The notes under the pieces are model-generated. The model did no database searches and had not been told where the DNA came from. It saw only the letters and a program-made list of their open reading frames with translations. Positions 38,333-47,429 of a stretch of 64,000 nucleotides of DNA are shown here, piece by piece. This stretch comes from Acinetobacter qingfengensis. Its GTDB lineage: Bacteria; Pseudomonadota; Gammaproteobacteria; Pseudomonadales; Moraxellaceae. Location: positions 248,001-312,000 of the forward strand of contig NZ_VXKN01000001.1 in the NCBI RefSeq assembly GCF_008693185.1, read 5' to 3'. Positions within the stretch are counted from its first letter, which is position 1; every line of letters starts with the position of its first letter. A program made the translations under genes and the position numbers.

Positions 38333-40447
38333 ATGAATCATCAAACACAACTTGCAAAATCTATCTATTGTGCAATTTTCTCAACGCTTTCTTGTTTTAG
38401 TGTAACAGTATTTGCTGAGGATGATGTAAAAGTTCTGCCAACACTGATTGTTGAAACTTATGATGAAGGGAAGATCGCTCAAAAATCAGATTTAGGTGTA
38501 TTAGGAGAAAAATCATTAATTGATACACCTTTTTCAATTTTAACTTACACACAAAAAGGAATTAAAGATCAACAGGCTTCAACTGTTGCAGAAGTATTAA
38601 AAAATGATCCAAGCATTCGTGCTACAACAAACTCTGGACACATGATGGAAAACTTAACCATTCGTGGTTTTGATGTTAATCATGATGAAATTGCTTTGAA
38701 TGGCCAGTATGGTATGCAACCTTTTGGTAATACACCTACTGATTTATTGGAATCAGTTACTGTTATTAAAGGTCCAAATGCTTTGGTTTCTAGCATGTCA
38801 CCAACAGGAGGTGTGGGAGGTAAGGTGATTGCCAATACTAAACGTGCAACTAAAGAATTAACAGAAGTCTCCGCTTCCATTGAAAAAGGTGGTTATTACA
38901 AATCTGGTTTTGATGTAGCAAGACGTTTTGGTGAAGATCAACAATTTGGTATTCGTACTAGTGCCTACTATGGTACAGGGGAGCATGTTGTTGATGGTAT
39001 GGACGATACCAATATCAGTGGAATTATCGCTTTAGACTATACAACAGATAAATTTAAAATTAATTTTGATGCTTTTTCGATTAAACAAGATCGTCAAGGT
39101 GGTTCACCTGCAATGATTTCTTTGGCAGCCTATGCCAATCAATCTGTTCCTTCCGCACCCGAAGGCGATACCAATTATTTACCTTATTTGTTTGGTCATA
39201 TTAAAAGTAATTATGTTGGGCTAAGTGGTGAATATAACTTTACTCCAGATTTTAAAGGATATGCAGGTGTAGGTTATGCGGAAAAATCGCATTCCGGACA
39301 GATGTTTGGAACACGTGTAAATTATCGTAACGGCATATATTCAATTAATTATTATGACCAACCACAGTCTGAAATTGGTGTAACGGCAAATACAGGATTA
39401 GAAGGTATCTTTAATACTGGTGCTATTCAACATACTGTTGGGTTACGTGCGGATTATTTAACACAAAAAACATTTCAGTATAAAACGACTGGATCATCTT
39501 CTGCTTTGACTTTAGATGATATCTATACTCCAAATACTACTTATGTAAAAACGACTTCTCCTCAGACCTACCGTTATGATGATAATGAATTTGTAAGCTA
39601 TGCTTTAACGGATCAAATGTCGATGCTTGATGATAAGTTACAAGTGATTTTAGGTGCCCGTTATCAAGATATGGATATTAAAAATCATTTAGATAGTTCT
39701 TCGGACTATTCTACTCATCGTGTATCGCCAAGTGCAGCAATTGTATTGAAACCTTTTGGAGATAATTTCTCTGTTTATACTAGTTATGTTGAAGGATTGA
39801 CGAAAGGTGATAAGGTTTCTGAAACAGCTGGGTATGCAAACGGAGGACAAACCTTAAAACCTTATAAGACAAAACAATATGAGATGGGTACTAAATACCA
39901 ACAAGGATCATGGTTAAATACTTTAGCTTTCTATCAAATTGAAAAAGCGGCAAGTCTTGAAGAGGTACGAAATGGTGAGACTTATTTAACACAAAATGGT
40001 GAACAGCGTTCTCGTGGTGTGGAATGGACAGTTACAGGTAATCTAATTGATGATCTAAGTGTGTTAGGTAGTGTGGCATATATTGATGCTGAATATACTA
40101 AAAGCGCATCAAATCAAGGAAAAACTGTACTAGGTATTCCACATTTTACTGCTGGATTGACTTTAACTTATGATATTCCATTTGTTGAAGGTCTAAGTGT
40201 TAATACGCACACTACCTACGTTGGTGAACAGTATTTAAATCAGGCCAATACGATTAAATTACCTGATTATACTGTTGTGGATCTAGGTGCTAAATATGAA
40301 ACCAAAGTTGGGGGTGTGGACACTACTTTGCGTGTAGGCGTGGATAATGTCGCAAATAAAAAGTATTGGGCAGGCGTATTTGGTAATAATTATGCCACTA
40401 TTGGTGAAGGACGTACTTATACAGCAGGTGTGACTTTCAACTTCTAA
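38333..40447 (+). CDS. TonB-dependent siderophore receptor
   Basis: The 704-aa outer-membrane receptor has a signal peptide ending VFA (about residue 28). Its plug domain (about 50-165) has LIDTPFSILTYTQKG, TIRGFDVNHDEIALNG and VTVIKGPNALVSSMSPTGGV, followed by a beta-barrel ending VTFNF. It lacks an STN domain, so unlike the receptor at 3102 it does not signal. C-terminal motifs (NKKYWAG, YATIGEGR) and the LIDTPFSI segment are shared with the 3102 receptor. TAAGGGG precedes the ATG. The substrate is unknown. Confidence 0.92.
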   Translation: MNHQTQLAKSIYCAIFSTLSCFSVTVFAEDDVKVLPTLIVETYDEGKIAQKSDLGVLGEKSLIDTPFSILTYTQKGIKDQQASTVAEVLKNDPSIRATTNSGHMMENLTIRGFDVNHDEIALNGQYGMQPFGNTPTDLLESVTVIKGPNALVSSMSPTGGVGGKVIANTKRATKELTEVSASIEKGGYYKSGFDVARRFGEDQQFGIRTSAYYGTGEHVVDGMDDTNISGIIALDYTTDKFKINFDAFSIKQDRQGGSPAMISLAAYANQSVPSAPEGDTNYLPYLFGHIKSNYVGLSGEYNFTPDFKGYAGVGYAEKSHSGQMFGTRVNYRNGIYSINYYDQPQSEIGVTANTGLEGIFNTGAIQHTVGLRADYLTQKTFQYKTTGSSSALTLDDIYTPNTTYVKTTSPQTYRYDDNEFVSYALTDQMSMLDDKLQVILGARYQDMDIKNHLDSSSDYSTHRVSPSAAIVLKPFGDNFSVYTSYVEGLTKGDKVSETAGYANGGQTLKPYKTKQYEMGTKYQQGSWLNTLAFYQIEKAASLEEVRNGETYLTQNGEQRSRGVEWTVTGNLIDDLSVLGSVAYIDAEYTKSASNQGKTVLGIPHFTAGLTLTYDIPFVEGLSVNTHTTYVGEQYLNQANTIKLPDYTVVDLGAKYETKVGGVDTTLRVGVDNVANKKYWAGVFGNNYATIGEGRTYTAGVTFNF

Positions 40448-40470
40448 ACTTTTTAAGTACAAGAATAAGT

Positions 40471-40497
40471 AAAGGGTAGCATACGCTGCCTTTTATT
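40471..40497 (+). terminator. Rho-independent terminator after the receptor gene
   Basis: AAAGGGTAGC and GCTGCCTTTT pair over 10 bp with two G-U pairs around ATAC and end in T-rich sequence, 23 bp after the stop. Confidence 0.8.
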
Positions 40498-40668
40498 TAA
40501 ATCTTACCAGAGAATGTTGACACTTTATGGTGACAACCAAATAAATATAAACTCTAAAGAAACTGAATACTGAATTTTCATAGTTCTGTGTTTTAGCTTG
40601 TCATCGCATGTAGCAGTTCTTATAAATTAATTTTTAACAATATATTGGATTTCTTTGCAATATTTACC
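40498..40668. other. Intergenic A/T-rich DNA between two TonB receptor genes, left part
   Basis: There is no coding signal on either strand and no repeat recognised. It precedes the regulator remnant described in the next entry. Confidence 0.5.
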
Positions 40669-40800
40669 TTAAATGAATTTTAGAGTCATTTCCACTAATG
40701 CTTTAAGTAGCCTGATCTTTGATTTGGGTGCTGTGGCATGTTGAGAAAATAAAATATGGTTATCATCAATACAATACCATTTTAGATCTGCATATCTTGA
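40669..40800 (-). pseudogene. Remnant of the C-terminus of a LysR-type regulator
   Basis: A 43-codon minus-strand frame without a start codon reads YADLKWYCIDDNHILFSQHA followed by PKSKIRLLKALVEM and ends TLKFI at a TAA. The W-x-x-DDN, then Hxxx-P-K-x-R-x-L-x-x-L-V-E pattern is what the end of many LysR co-inducer domains looks like. Two stop codons directly precede it, so the rest of the gene is gone or scrambled. It was recognised by eye only. Confidence 0.4.
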
Positions 40801-41009
40801 TCATCATTTAGGTGTTTTTAGAAGAAAGGTTTTAATAAAATTATATGAGATAGATCTCAAAATTTTGCAGAATAGATTTATCTTTAATCAGTGTTGTATG
40901 ATGTACCATGAGAAGTAATTATGGTTTGGTGATTGAATTTTAATTTACCGTTATTTTTTAAAGTAAATGTTAATAGATTCTAATTGTTTTAATATGTTAA
41001 AAATTGTTA

Positions 41010-41049
41010 TTGACTAATAAGTATATTGCAAACAATAATAAGAATTATT
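41010..41049 (+). promoter_or_regulatory. Promoter with Fur-like operator for the TonB receptor at 41075
   Basis: TTGACTAATAA (41010-41020) repeats the -35 segment found before the 38333 receptor. About 17 bases on, AATAATAAGAATTATT (41034-41049) is an inverted repeat (AATAAT-AAGA-ATTATT) overlapping the -10. This fits iron-dependent repression by Fur. The gap 40801-41009 otherwise holds nothing recognisable. Confidence 0.5.
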
Positions 41050-41074
41050 AACTTTAAATTTGGTGTTTGTGGTG

Positions 41075-43291
41075 ATGAAATTTGCGAAAAATCAAACTTT
41101 GCTCAGTTCTATAATAAATCATATCTTATATACGACAATTGCTTTGGCTGCCACATCAGTGTATGCAGAAGATCCAGTAAAACAGTTACCTACGATGGAA
41201 GTGCAAGTAGAACAAGAAGATACTTATACAGTTAAAGAAAGTAAGGCAGCTACCAAACTGAATCTAAGTTTAAAAGAAACACCACAATCAGTTACGGTGA
41301 TTACTCAGCAACAGATAGAAGATCAAGATTTAAATACTGTAGAAGAAGTTTTAGAAAAAACGCCTGGAGTGTATGTGCGTCGTTTTGGTGCGCAAGGCGC
41401 TGTAGGTAATGGTGGAGAATATACTTTTTATTATGCAAGAGGTAATCAAATTCTCAATTATCAAGTTGATGGTGTTATGACATCACCTGCGACTAGTGGC
41501 AAGAATGGTTCGTCATTAAGTAATTTAGATCCTAGTGTTTATGAAAATATAACTGTAATTAAAGGTGCAGCTGGTTTGACAAACGGCGCAGGTTATCCGA
41601 GTGCAAGCGTGGGTTTGAACCGAAAACATGCTACTAGCATTGATCCAGTTGGTACAGTGCGTATAAGTGCTGGTTCAAATAATGCTATTCGCTCGGAATA
41701 TGATGTACAACGGGCATTAACTCAATCTGGTAATGTGCGTGGACGTGTTGTCGCTGCGTATGGCCAAAGTGATTCTTGGCGAGATTGGGGGGATCAATAT
41801 AATGCTCTATTGTATGGTGTTGTTGATGCGGATCTATCAGATAAAAGCTCTTTGACTTTAGGTGCAATGCTTAGTCGTTCACGCCTTGATGGTCAAGGGG
41901 TACATGGTTTGGATATGTATGGTGCAGATGGTACGATCATGCCATTTAATCGTGAATTTAATGCCAATGCGCGTTGGGCTTATAGTCAAGTTGACACATT
42001 AAATCTTTTTGCACAATTGACACATGAATTTGCAAATCGATGGAAAATTCATGCAAATTATAATTTTACCAAACAGGACATTGATTCACTGTATGGTGTT
42101 ATTGGCGTTGCTCAGGTCAATTATACAGACATGACTGCTTCACTGGCTGCTTCACAAAATGATTTTAGTCCTGAAGAACATAGCCTTGATGTTTCAGTGA
42201 ATGGACCTTATCAATTGTTTGGTCGGGAACATGAACTAATGATGGGAGGGAGTTATCAAAACTTAAAAAGCAATAATAATGCATATGCAGGATATAGTGC
42301 GAGTGCAGTAATTGATTTAAATACATGGAATGGCACAATTGCTCAACCAGCTTCGGCAACCACAGCAACAGGTGTAAGTAATAAGGATTATGAACAAAGT
42401 GGATTTTATCTTGCAACACGTTTAAATCCTATAGATCCATTACATATCATTATTGGTGGTCGTGTTTCAAATTACGATTTGAAGACTCATGCTACCAATA
42501 CTGTAAGAGGTACTGTAACAGATTCACATGTTGATGAGTCTAATGAATTAACGCCATATGCTGGTTTAACCTTTGATCTCACGCCATATTTGACGGCTTA
42601 TGCAAGTTATACCAATATTTTCTTACCACAAACCAATCGTGATTATTCGTATAAGGTTCTTGATCCTCAAGAAGGAAATAACTATGAGGCTGGCTTAAAA
42701 TTTTCATTTTACGATAATCGTCTGAATATTAGTGCAGCATATTTTCAGGCAAAAATGGATAATGTAGCCGAAGCAGTTGGAAAATATACTTCGGATGATA
42801 CAGCTGTTATTAATGGTTGGACTACAGTAGGGACTTCTTATTATCGTGGTGTAAAAGGTGCTGAAACCAAAGGTTTCGAAATTGAGCTTGCAGGAGAAAT
42901 ATTACCAGGCTGGAATATTCAAGCAGGGTATACTCAAGCAGAAACAAAAGATAATACAGGAACACGAATCAATACGGATATTCCAAAACAGCAAGTTAAG
43001 TTATTTTCGACTTATAACCTGCCAATTTTAGATAAAAAACTGACTGTTGGAGCTGGGATTAATTGGCAAAGTGAGTTTTATGATCGTAGCACAACGGGTG
43101 TGAACTATCAGGCATATCGCCAAGAAGGATTCACACTAATAGACCTTATGGCACGTTATGCAGTTAATCAAAACGTCAACCTTGGACTAAATATTGCCAA
43201 CGTAACAGACGAAAAATATCGTTTAAATACATGGGCAAATACTTATGGGGATCCAAGAACCTATACAGTATCATTGGCATATAAATTTTAA
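41075..43291 (+). CDS. TonB-dependent siderophore receptor (FpvA/PupA-like, without STN)
   Basis: The 738-aa precursor starts MKFAKNQTLLSSIINHILYT with a signal peptide ending SVYA. The ATG at 41075 was chosen over a TTG at 41060. The plug domain (about 55-180) has KETPQSVTVITQQQIEDQDL, NTVEEVLEKTPGVYV and YENITVIKGAAGLTNGAGYP. The barrel has LTPYLTAYASYTNIFLPQ, a segment typical of hydroxamate or pyoverdine-type receptors, and ends VSLAYKF. It is only distantly related to the other two receptors here. The ligand is unknown. Confidence 0.92.
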   Translation: MKFAKNQTLLSSIINHILYTTIALAATSVYAEDPVKQLPTMEVQVEQEDTYTVKESKAATKLNLSLKETPQSVTVITQQQIEDQDLNTVEEVLEKTPGVYVRRFGAQGAVGNGGEYTFYYARGNQILNYQVDGVMTSPATSGKNGSSLSNLDPSVYENITVIKGAAGLTNGAGYPSASVGLNRKHATSIDPVGTVRISAGSNNAIRSEYDVQRALTQSGNVRGRVVAAYGQSDSWRDWGDQYNALLYGVVDADLSDKSSLTLGAMLSRSRLDGQGVHGLDMYGADGTIMPFNREFNANARWAYSQVDTLNLFAQLTHEFANRWKIHANYNFTKQDIDSLYGVIGVAQVNYTDMTASLAASQNDFSPEEHSLDVSVNGPYQLFGREHELMMGGSYQNLKSNNNAYAGYSASAVIDLNTWNGTIAQPASATTATGVSNKDYEQSGFYLATRLNPIDPLHIIIGGRVSNYDLKTHATNTVRGTVTDSHVDESNELTPYAGLTFDLTPYLTAYASYTNIFLPQTNRDYSYKVLDPQEGNNYEAGLKFSFYDNRLNISAAYFQAKMDNVAEAVGKYTSDDTAVINGWTTVGTSYYRGVKGAETKGFEIELAGEILPGWNIQAGYTQAETKDNTGTRINTDIPKQQVKLFSTYNLPILDKKLTVGAGINWQSEFYDRSTTGVNYQAYRQEGFTLIDLMARYAVNQNVNLGLNIANVTDEKYRLNTWANTYGDPRTYTVSLAYKF

Positions 43292-43309
43292 AATCATAAT
43301 TTTCATTAT

Positions 43310-43332
43310 AGGCAGCTTCGGCTGCCTTTTTT
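43310..43332 (+). terminator. Rho-independent terminator after the receptor gene
   Basis: AGGCAGC-TTCG-GCTGCCT followed by TTTTTT is a textbook hairpin with a stable UUCG tetraloop, 18 bp after the stop. Confidence 0.95.
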
Positions 43333-43378
43333 GTCCCTGCATTAAGTGGTAGCATTAAACTCATATTTTCCTTTAACC

Positions 43379-46300
43379 ATGATCTTCTCAACCATGATGT
43401 CTTTCTTGCAACCTACTATTTCTGAATTAAATCTAAAACAACTTAAACAAGGCGAACGGCGCTGGGTTGGAAAAATTACTGGTTCTACAGGGTCATTGTT
43501 ACTGAGTGAGATTGCTCAGCAACAACATTCCTTAATGGTTATTATTGCCCGTAATAATCAACATTTATCACAATTGGAAAGTGAGCTGGAATTTTTTGGT
43601 CAGCAAGTCTATGTTTTTCCTGATTGGGAAACCTTGCCTTATGATCGTCTATCACCACATCAAGATATTATTTCTGAGCGGTTATCGTTACTCACCAATA
43701 TGCCTAAAACCGGGATTGTATTGTTGGCTGCAACTACTTTGGCGCAAAGAGTTGTTCCACCTAACTGGTTATATGGTCAACATTTTGATATCCGTCAAGG
43801 TGAAAAATTTGATATAGAAAGCAAACGTGAGCAACTGATTACTGCTGGTTATCATTTGGTCGATACTGTTTACGAACATGGTGAATTTGCTGTTCGTGGT
43901 AGTCTGATGGATATTTTTGCTTCTGGACAGGAGCAGCCAATTCGTATTGATTTATTTGATGATGAAGTAGAAAGTCTGTGTTATTTTGATCCAGAAACCC
44001 AACGTACTACAGACAAGATTCAGGCATTTACCATTTTGCCAGCCAAAGAATTTCCCTTAAAAGAAGGTCGTTCGACCTTTCGTGATCGTTATGCAGAAAT
44101 TTTTACACAGGCCAATCCAAAACGTAATCCACTATATCAGGATGTGATGGATGGTATTGCCAGTCCAGGACTTGAGTATTATTTTCCGTTGTTCTTTCGC
44201 ACAGAACAATTACAACAGAGTACTTTTTTAGATTACCTGCCGTTAAATGCAATGGTTGTAACCAATCAACATTTGGAAAAAGATATTCAGAATTTCTGGC
44301 AGGAAGTTGAACGGCGTTATGAGGATCGTCGACATAATATTGATCAGCCTATTTTGTCACCAGATCATCTTTTTGTTCGGGTAGAACAAATTGCCCAGCG
44401 TTTAAATCAGCATCCAAGAATGATTGTGGGAAGTGATGCAGCACCGGAACGTGCAGGTAGTGCTGATTTAACTGGAATAGAGCCAGCGAAACTTCATGTG
44501 GATCATAAGCAGGAAGATCCGTTTCATAATTTAAAGGATTATATTGCTACACATCAGCAACCAGTATTAATTGTTGCTGAAAGTGCAGGTCGACGTGAAA
44601 CATTAAAAGATGCACTGAAGTTAAAAAATTTGGCAGTGGTAAAGAATTTCCAGACATTTGTACAGGACAAACACACACTTGCAATTACTGATGCACCTTT
44701 GGAAAGGGGATTATGCTTACCAGATCAATTGATTATTATTACTGAAAATCAATTATATGAACAACGTGTAGTACAGCGCCGCCGTAAGCATCAAAAAGAA
44801 GTGTCTGAAGAGTTCTTGGTACGTAGCTTAACTGAATTATCAATAGGTGCACCAGTTGTACATGTTGATTATGGTGTAGGACGCTATGCCGGTTTAGTTA
44901 CATTGGATATTGATGATGAAACGCATGAGTTCCTGCAACTTAATTATGCCGATGATGCCAAAGTCTATGTGCCTGTCACCAATTTACATTTAATTAGTCG
45001 TTTTAGTGGCGGTGATCCGGACTTGGCGCCACTACATAAACTGGGTACAGATGCATGGAATAAAGCCAAGCGTAAAGCATTGGAGCAAATACATGATGTT
45101 GCTGCGGAGCTACTTCATATTCATGCGCGTCGACAAGCTAAGCCGGGTTTTGCTTTTGAGTTAGATTCTGCCTTGTATCATCAATTTGTTAGTGGTTTTA
45201 TGTATGAAGAAACACTGGATCAGGCCAGTGCAATTACTGCAACATTACATGATATGCAGCAAGCTAGACCAATGGATCGTTTGGTTTGTGGAGACGTTGG
45301 GTTTGGAAAAACAGAAGTTGCTATGCGAGCGGCATTTGTTGCTGCACAAAATGGCAAGCAAGTTGCGGTATTGGTGCCGACCACATTGCTGGCACAACAA
45401 CACTATGAATCGTTTCGGGATCGTTTTGCCGACTGGCCAATTCGCATTGAAGTTTTATCCAGATTTGGTAGTAACAAATCACATCAAAAAATTATTGAAG
45501 ATATTCAAGATGCAAAAGTTGACATTGTCATTGGTACGCATAAATTGCTACAAGAGTCAATACAATTCAAAGACTTGGGATTGATGATTGTAGATGAGGA
45601 ACATCGTTTTGGTGTGCGAGATAAAGAACGGATCAAAGCGTTGCGTGCAGATGTTGATATGCTCACACTGACAGCGACACCAATTCCAAGAACATTAAAT
45701 ATGGCATTTTCAGGAATGCGCGATCTATCCATTATTGCTACACCTCCTGCAAGGCGTTTGGCAGTCAAAACTTTTGTACAGGATCAGACAGATGCCACCA
45801 TTAAAGAAGCGGTATTACGTGAATTACTTCGCGGTGGGCAAGTCTATTTCTTACATAACGAAGTTGAAACCATTGAGCGTACAGCAGAAAATTTAAGGGT
45901 TTTATTGCCTGAAGCTCGAGTAGCGGTTGCACATGGACAAATGCGCGAAAAAGAACTTGAACATGTCATGCAACAATTCTATCACAAACAGTACAATGTT
46001 TTGGTTTGTTCAACCATTATTGAAACAGGAATTGATGTACCCAATGCCAACACCATCATTATTGAACGTGCAGATAAGTTGGGACTCGCTCAATTACATC
46101 AATTACGTGGACGTGTCGGAAGATCGCACCATCAGGCTTATGCCTATCTTTTGGTTCCTTCAGTAAAACATTTAAAAGGTGATGCTGAGAAACGTCTGGA
46201 TGCTATTCAAAGAGCCAATACGTTAGGTGCTGGCTTTATGCTTGCTACAGAAGATTTGGAGATTCGTGGTGCAGGCGAATTGTTGGGTGAACAACAGAGT

Positions 46301-46852
46301 GGCAGTATGCAGGCAATTGGCTACAGCCTATATATGGAAATGCTGGAAAAGGCAACAAAAGCTATCCAAAAAGGTAAATCTCCGAATTTCGATCAACCAT
46401 TGAATTTAACTGCTGACATTATTTTACACTTATCGGCGTTAATTCCTGATGATTATCTGGGAGATGTGCATCAACGTCTTTTATTTTATAAACGTATCAG
46501 TAATGTGAGTGGTCAAGACAAATTAGATCATATTCGTATAGAGTTAATTGATCGTTTTGGACTTTTACCGCAAGCTGTAAAAAATCTATTCTTAGTCCAT
46601 CAGATTCGTTTAAAAGCAGAAACCTTAGGTATTGCCAAAATTGATATTGCCAAAGGTGGTGGTTATATTGACTTTCTACCAGATACACCGATACAGGCAC
46701 TTACTATCATTCAATTGATGCAAAAAAATCCAACCTTCTATCGAATGGAAGGTGGGCAAAAATTAAAAATTACCGTGAATCTGGAAGATCAGCAAAAACG
46801 AATTGATTTTATTCAGCAATTACTGGATCAATTGTTAGCATCATTACATTAA
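43379..46852 (+). CDS. mfd: Transcription-repair coupling factor
   Basis: Mfd (about 1157 aa) removes RNA polymerase stalled at DNA damage and recruits UvrA. The UvrB-like N-terminal module is visible (VFPDWETLPYDRLSPHQDII). The RNA polymerase-interaction domain is near 500-570 (VHVDYGVGRYAGL). Translocase Walker A is GDVGFGKTEVAMRAAFVAAQ near 650, the DEEH box is IVDEEHRFGVRDKER, and motif VI is QLRGRVGRSHHQAYAYLL. The C-terminal D7 domain follows. The start is uncertain: ATG at 43379, ATGATG at 43394/43397 and GTG at 43346 are all in frame, and none has a good ribosome site. Confidence 0.96.
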   Translation: MIFSTMMSFLQPTISELNLKQLKQGERRWVGKITGSTGSLLLSEIAQQQHSLMVIIARNNQHLSQLESELEFFGQQVYVFPDWETLPYDRLSPHQDIISERLSLLTNMPKTGIVLLAATTLAQRVVPPNWLYGQHFDIRQGEKFDIESKREQLITAGYHLVDTVYEHGEFAVRGSLMDIFASGQEQPIRIDLFDDEVESLCYFDPETQRTTDKIQAFTILPAKEFPLKEGRSTFRDRYAEIFTQANPKRNPLYQDVMDGIASPGLEYYFPLFFRTEQLQQSTFLDYLPLNAMVVTNQHLEKDIQNFWQEVERRYEDRRHNIDQPILSPDHLFVRVEQIAQRLNQHPRMIVGSDAAPERAGSADLTGIEPAKLHVDHKQEDPFHNLKDYIATHQQPVLIVAESAGRRETLKDALKLKNLAVVKNFQTFVQDKHTLAITDAPLERGLCLPDQLIIITENQLYEQRVVQRRRKHQKEVSEEFLVRSLTELSIGAPVVHVDYGVGRYAGLVTLDIDDETHEFLQLNYADDAKVYVPVTNLHLISRFSGGDPDLAPLHKLGTDAWNKAKRKALEQIHDVAAELLHIHARRQAKPGFAFELDSALYHQFVSGFMYEETLDQASAITATLHDMQQARPMDRLVCGDVGFGKTEVAMRAAFVAAQNGKQVAVLVPTTLLAQQHYESFRDRFADWPIRIEVLSRFGSNKSHQKIIEDIQDAKVDIVIGTHKLLQESIQFKDLGLMIVDEEHRFGVRDKERIKALRADVDMLTLTATPIPRTLNMAFSGMRDLSIIATPPARRLAVKTFVQDQTDATIKEAVLRELLRGGQVYFLHNEVETIERTAENLRVLLPEARVAVAHGQMREKELEHVMQQFYHKQYNVLVCSTIIETGIDVPNANTIIIERADKLGLAQLHQLRGRVGRSHHQAYAYLLVPSVKHLKGDAEKRLDAIQRANTLGAGFMLATEDLEIRGAGELLGEQQSGSMQAIGYSLYMEMLEKATKAIQKGKSPNFDQPLNLTADIILHLSALIPDDYLGDVHQRLLFYKRISNVSGQDKLDHIRIELIDRFGLLPQAVKNLFLVHQIRLKAETLGIAKIDIAKGGGYIDFLPDTPIQALTIIQLMQKNPTFYRMEGGQKLKITVNLEDQQKRIDFIQQLLDQLLASLH

Positions 46853-46966
46853 TGCAGCATAAACGTGAAGTAATTGTATAAAACTTTATCGAAACCCTTA
46901 TCCTGTGCAGCATAGCTATGTTAGTATTGCTGCATCGAAATTATTGCATTTATTTATAGAAAAGAT

Positions 46967-47401
46967 ATGTTTACTTTGCATCCACAACTCGCCCAAGACA
47001 CTTTTTTCGTAGGTGATTTCCCGCTGTGTACATGTCGTTTAATGAATGATATGCAGTTTCCATGGTTAATTCTTATTCCACGCGTACCTGGAGTGACTGA
47101 ATTATACGAGCTAAGTCCGGCTGATCAGGAACAATTTCTTCGTGAATCCAGTTGGTTATCCAGTCAGTTGGCACGCGTATTCCGTGCAGATAAAATGAAT
47201 GTGGCTGCATTGGGTAATATGATACCACAGTTACATTTTCATCATGTGGTGCGTTATCAAAATGATGTTGCATGGCCAAAACCAGTATGGGGTACAACTG
47301 CCGTACCTTATACTTCAGATGTATTGGCACACATGCGCCAAACCCTGATGCTGGCATTAAGAGGGCAGGGTGATATGCCTTTTGACTGGCGAATGGATTA
47401 A
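46967..47401 (+). CDS. HIT domain protein
   Basis: This 144-aa histidine-triad-family protein has LHFHHVVRYQNDVAWPKPVW at about 86-105, holding the catalytic H-x-H-H triad. FPWLILIPRVPGVTELYELS is the usual first conserved strand. HIT proteins hydrolyse or transfer nucleoside monophosphates. This Trp/Pro-containing subtype is widespread in Proteobacteria and poorly studied. It lies 114 bp after mfd in the same direction; that gap contains the 7-bp inverted repeat TGCAGCA/TGCTGCA at 46906-46934. Confidence 0.88.
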   Translation: MFTLHPQLAQDTFFVGDFPLCTCRLMNDMQFPWLILIPRVPGVTELYELSPADQEQFLRESSWLSSQLARVFRADKMNVAALGNMIPQLHFHHVVRYQNDVAWPKPVWGTTAVPYTSDVLAHMRQTLMLALRGQGDMPFDWRMD

Positions 47402-47429
47402 TTAACCAGATCACGGCGTCATTACTAGT

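Noticed and set aside
46906..46934. 7-bp inverted repeat TGCAGCA/TGCTGCA between mfd and the HIT gene
   Set aside because: The loop is long and there is no T-tract, so I did not call it a terminator.
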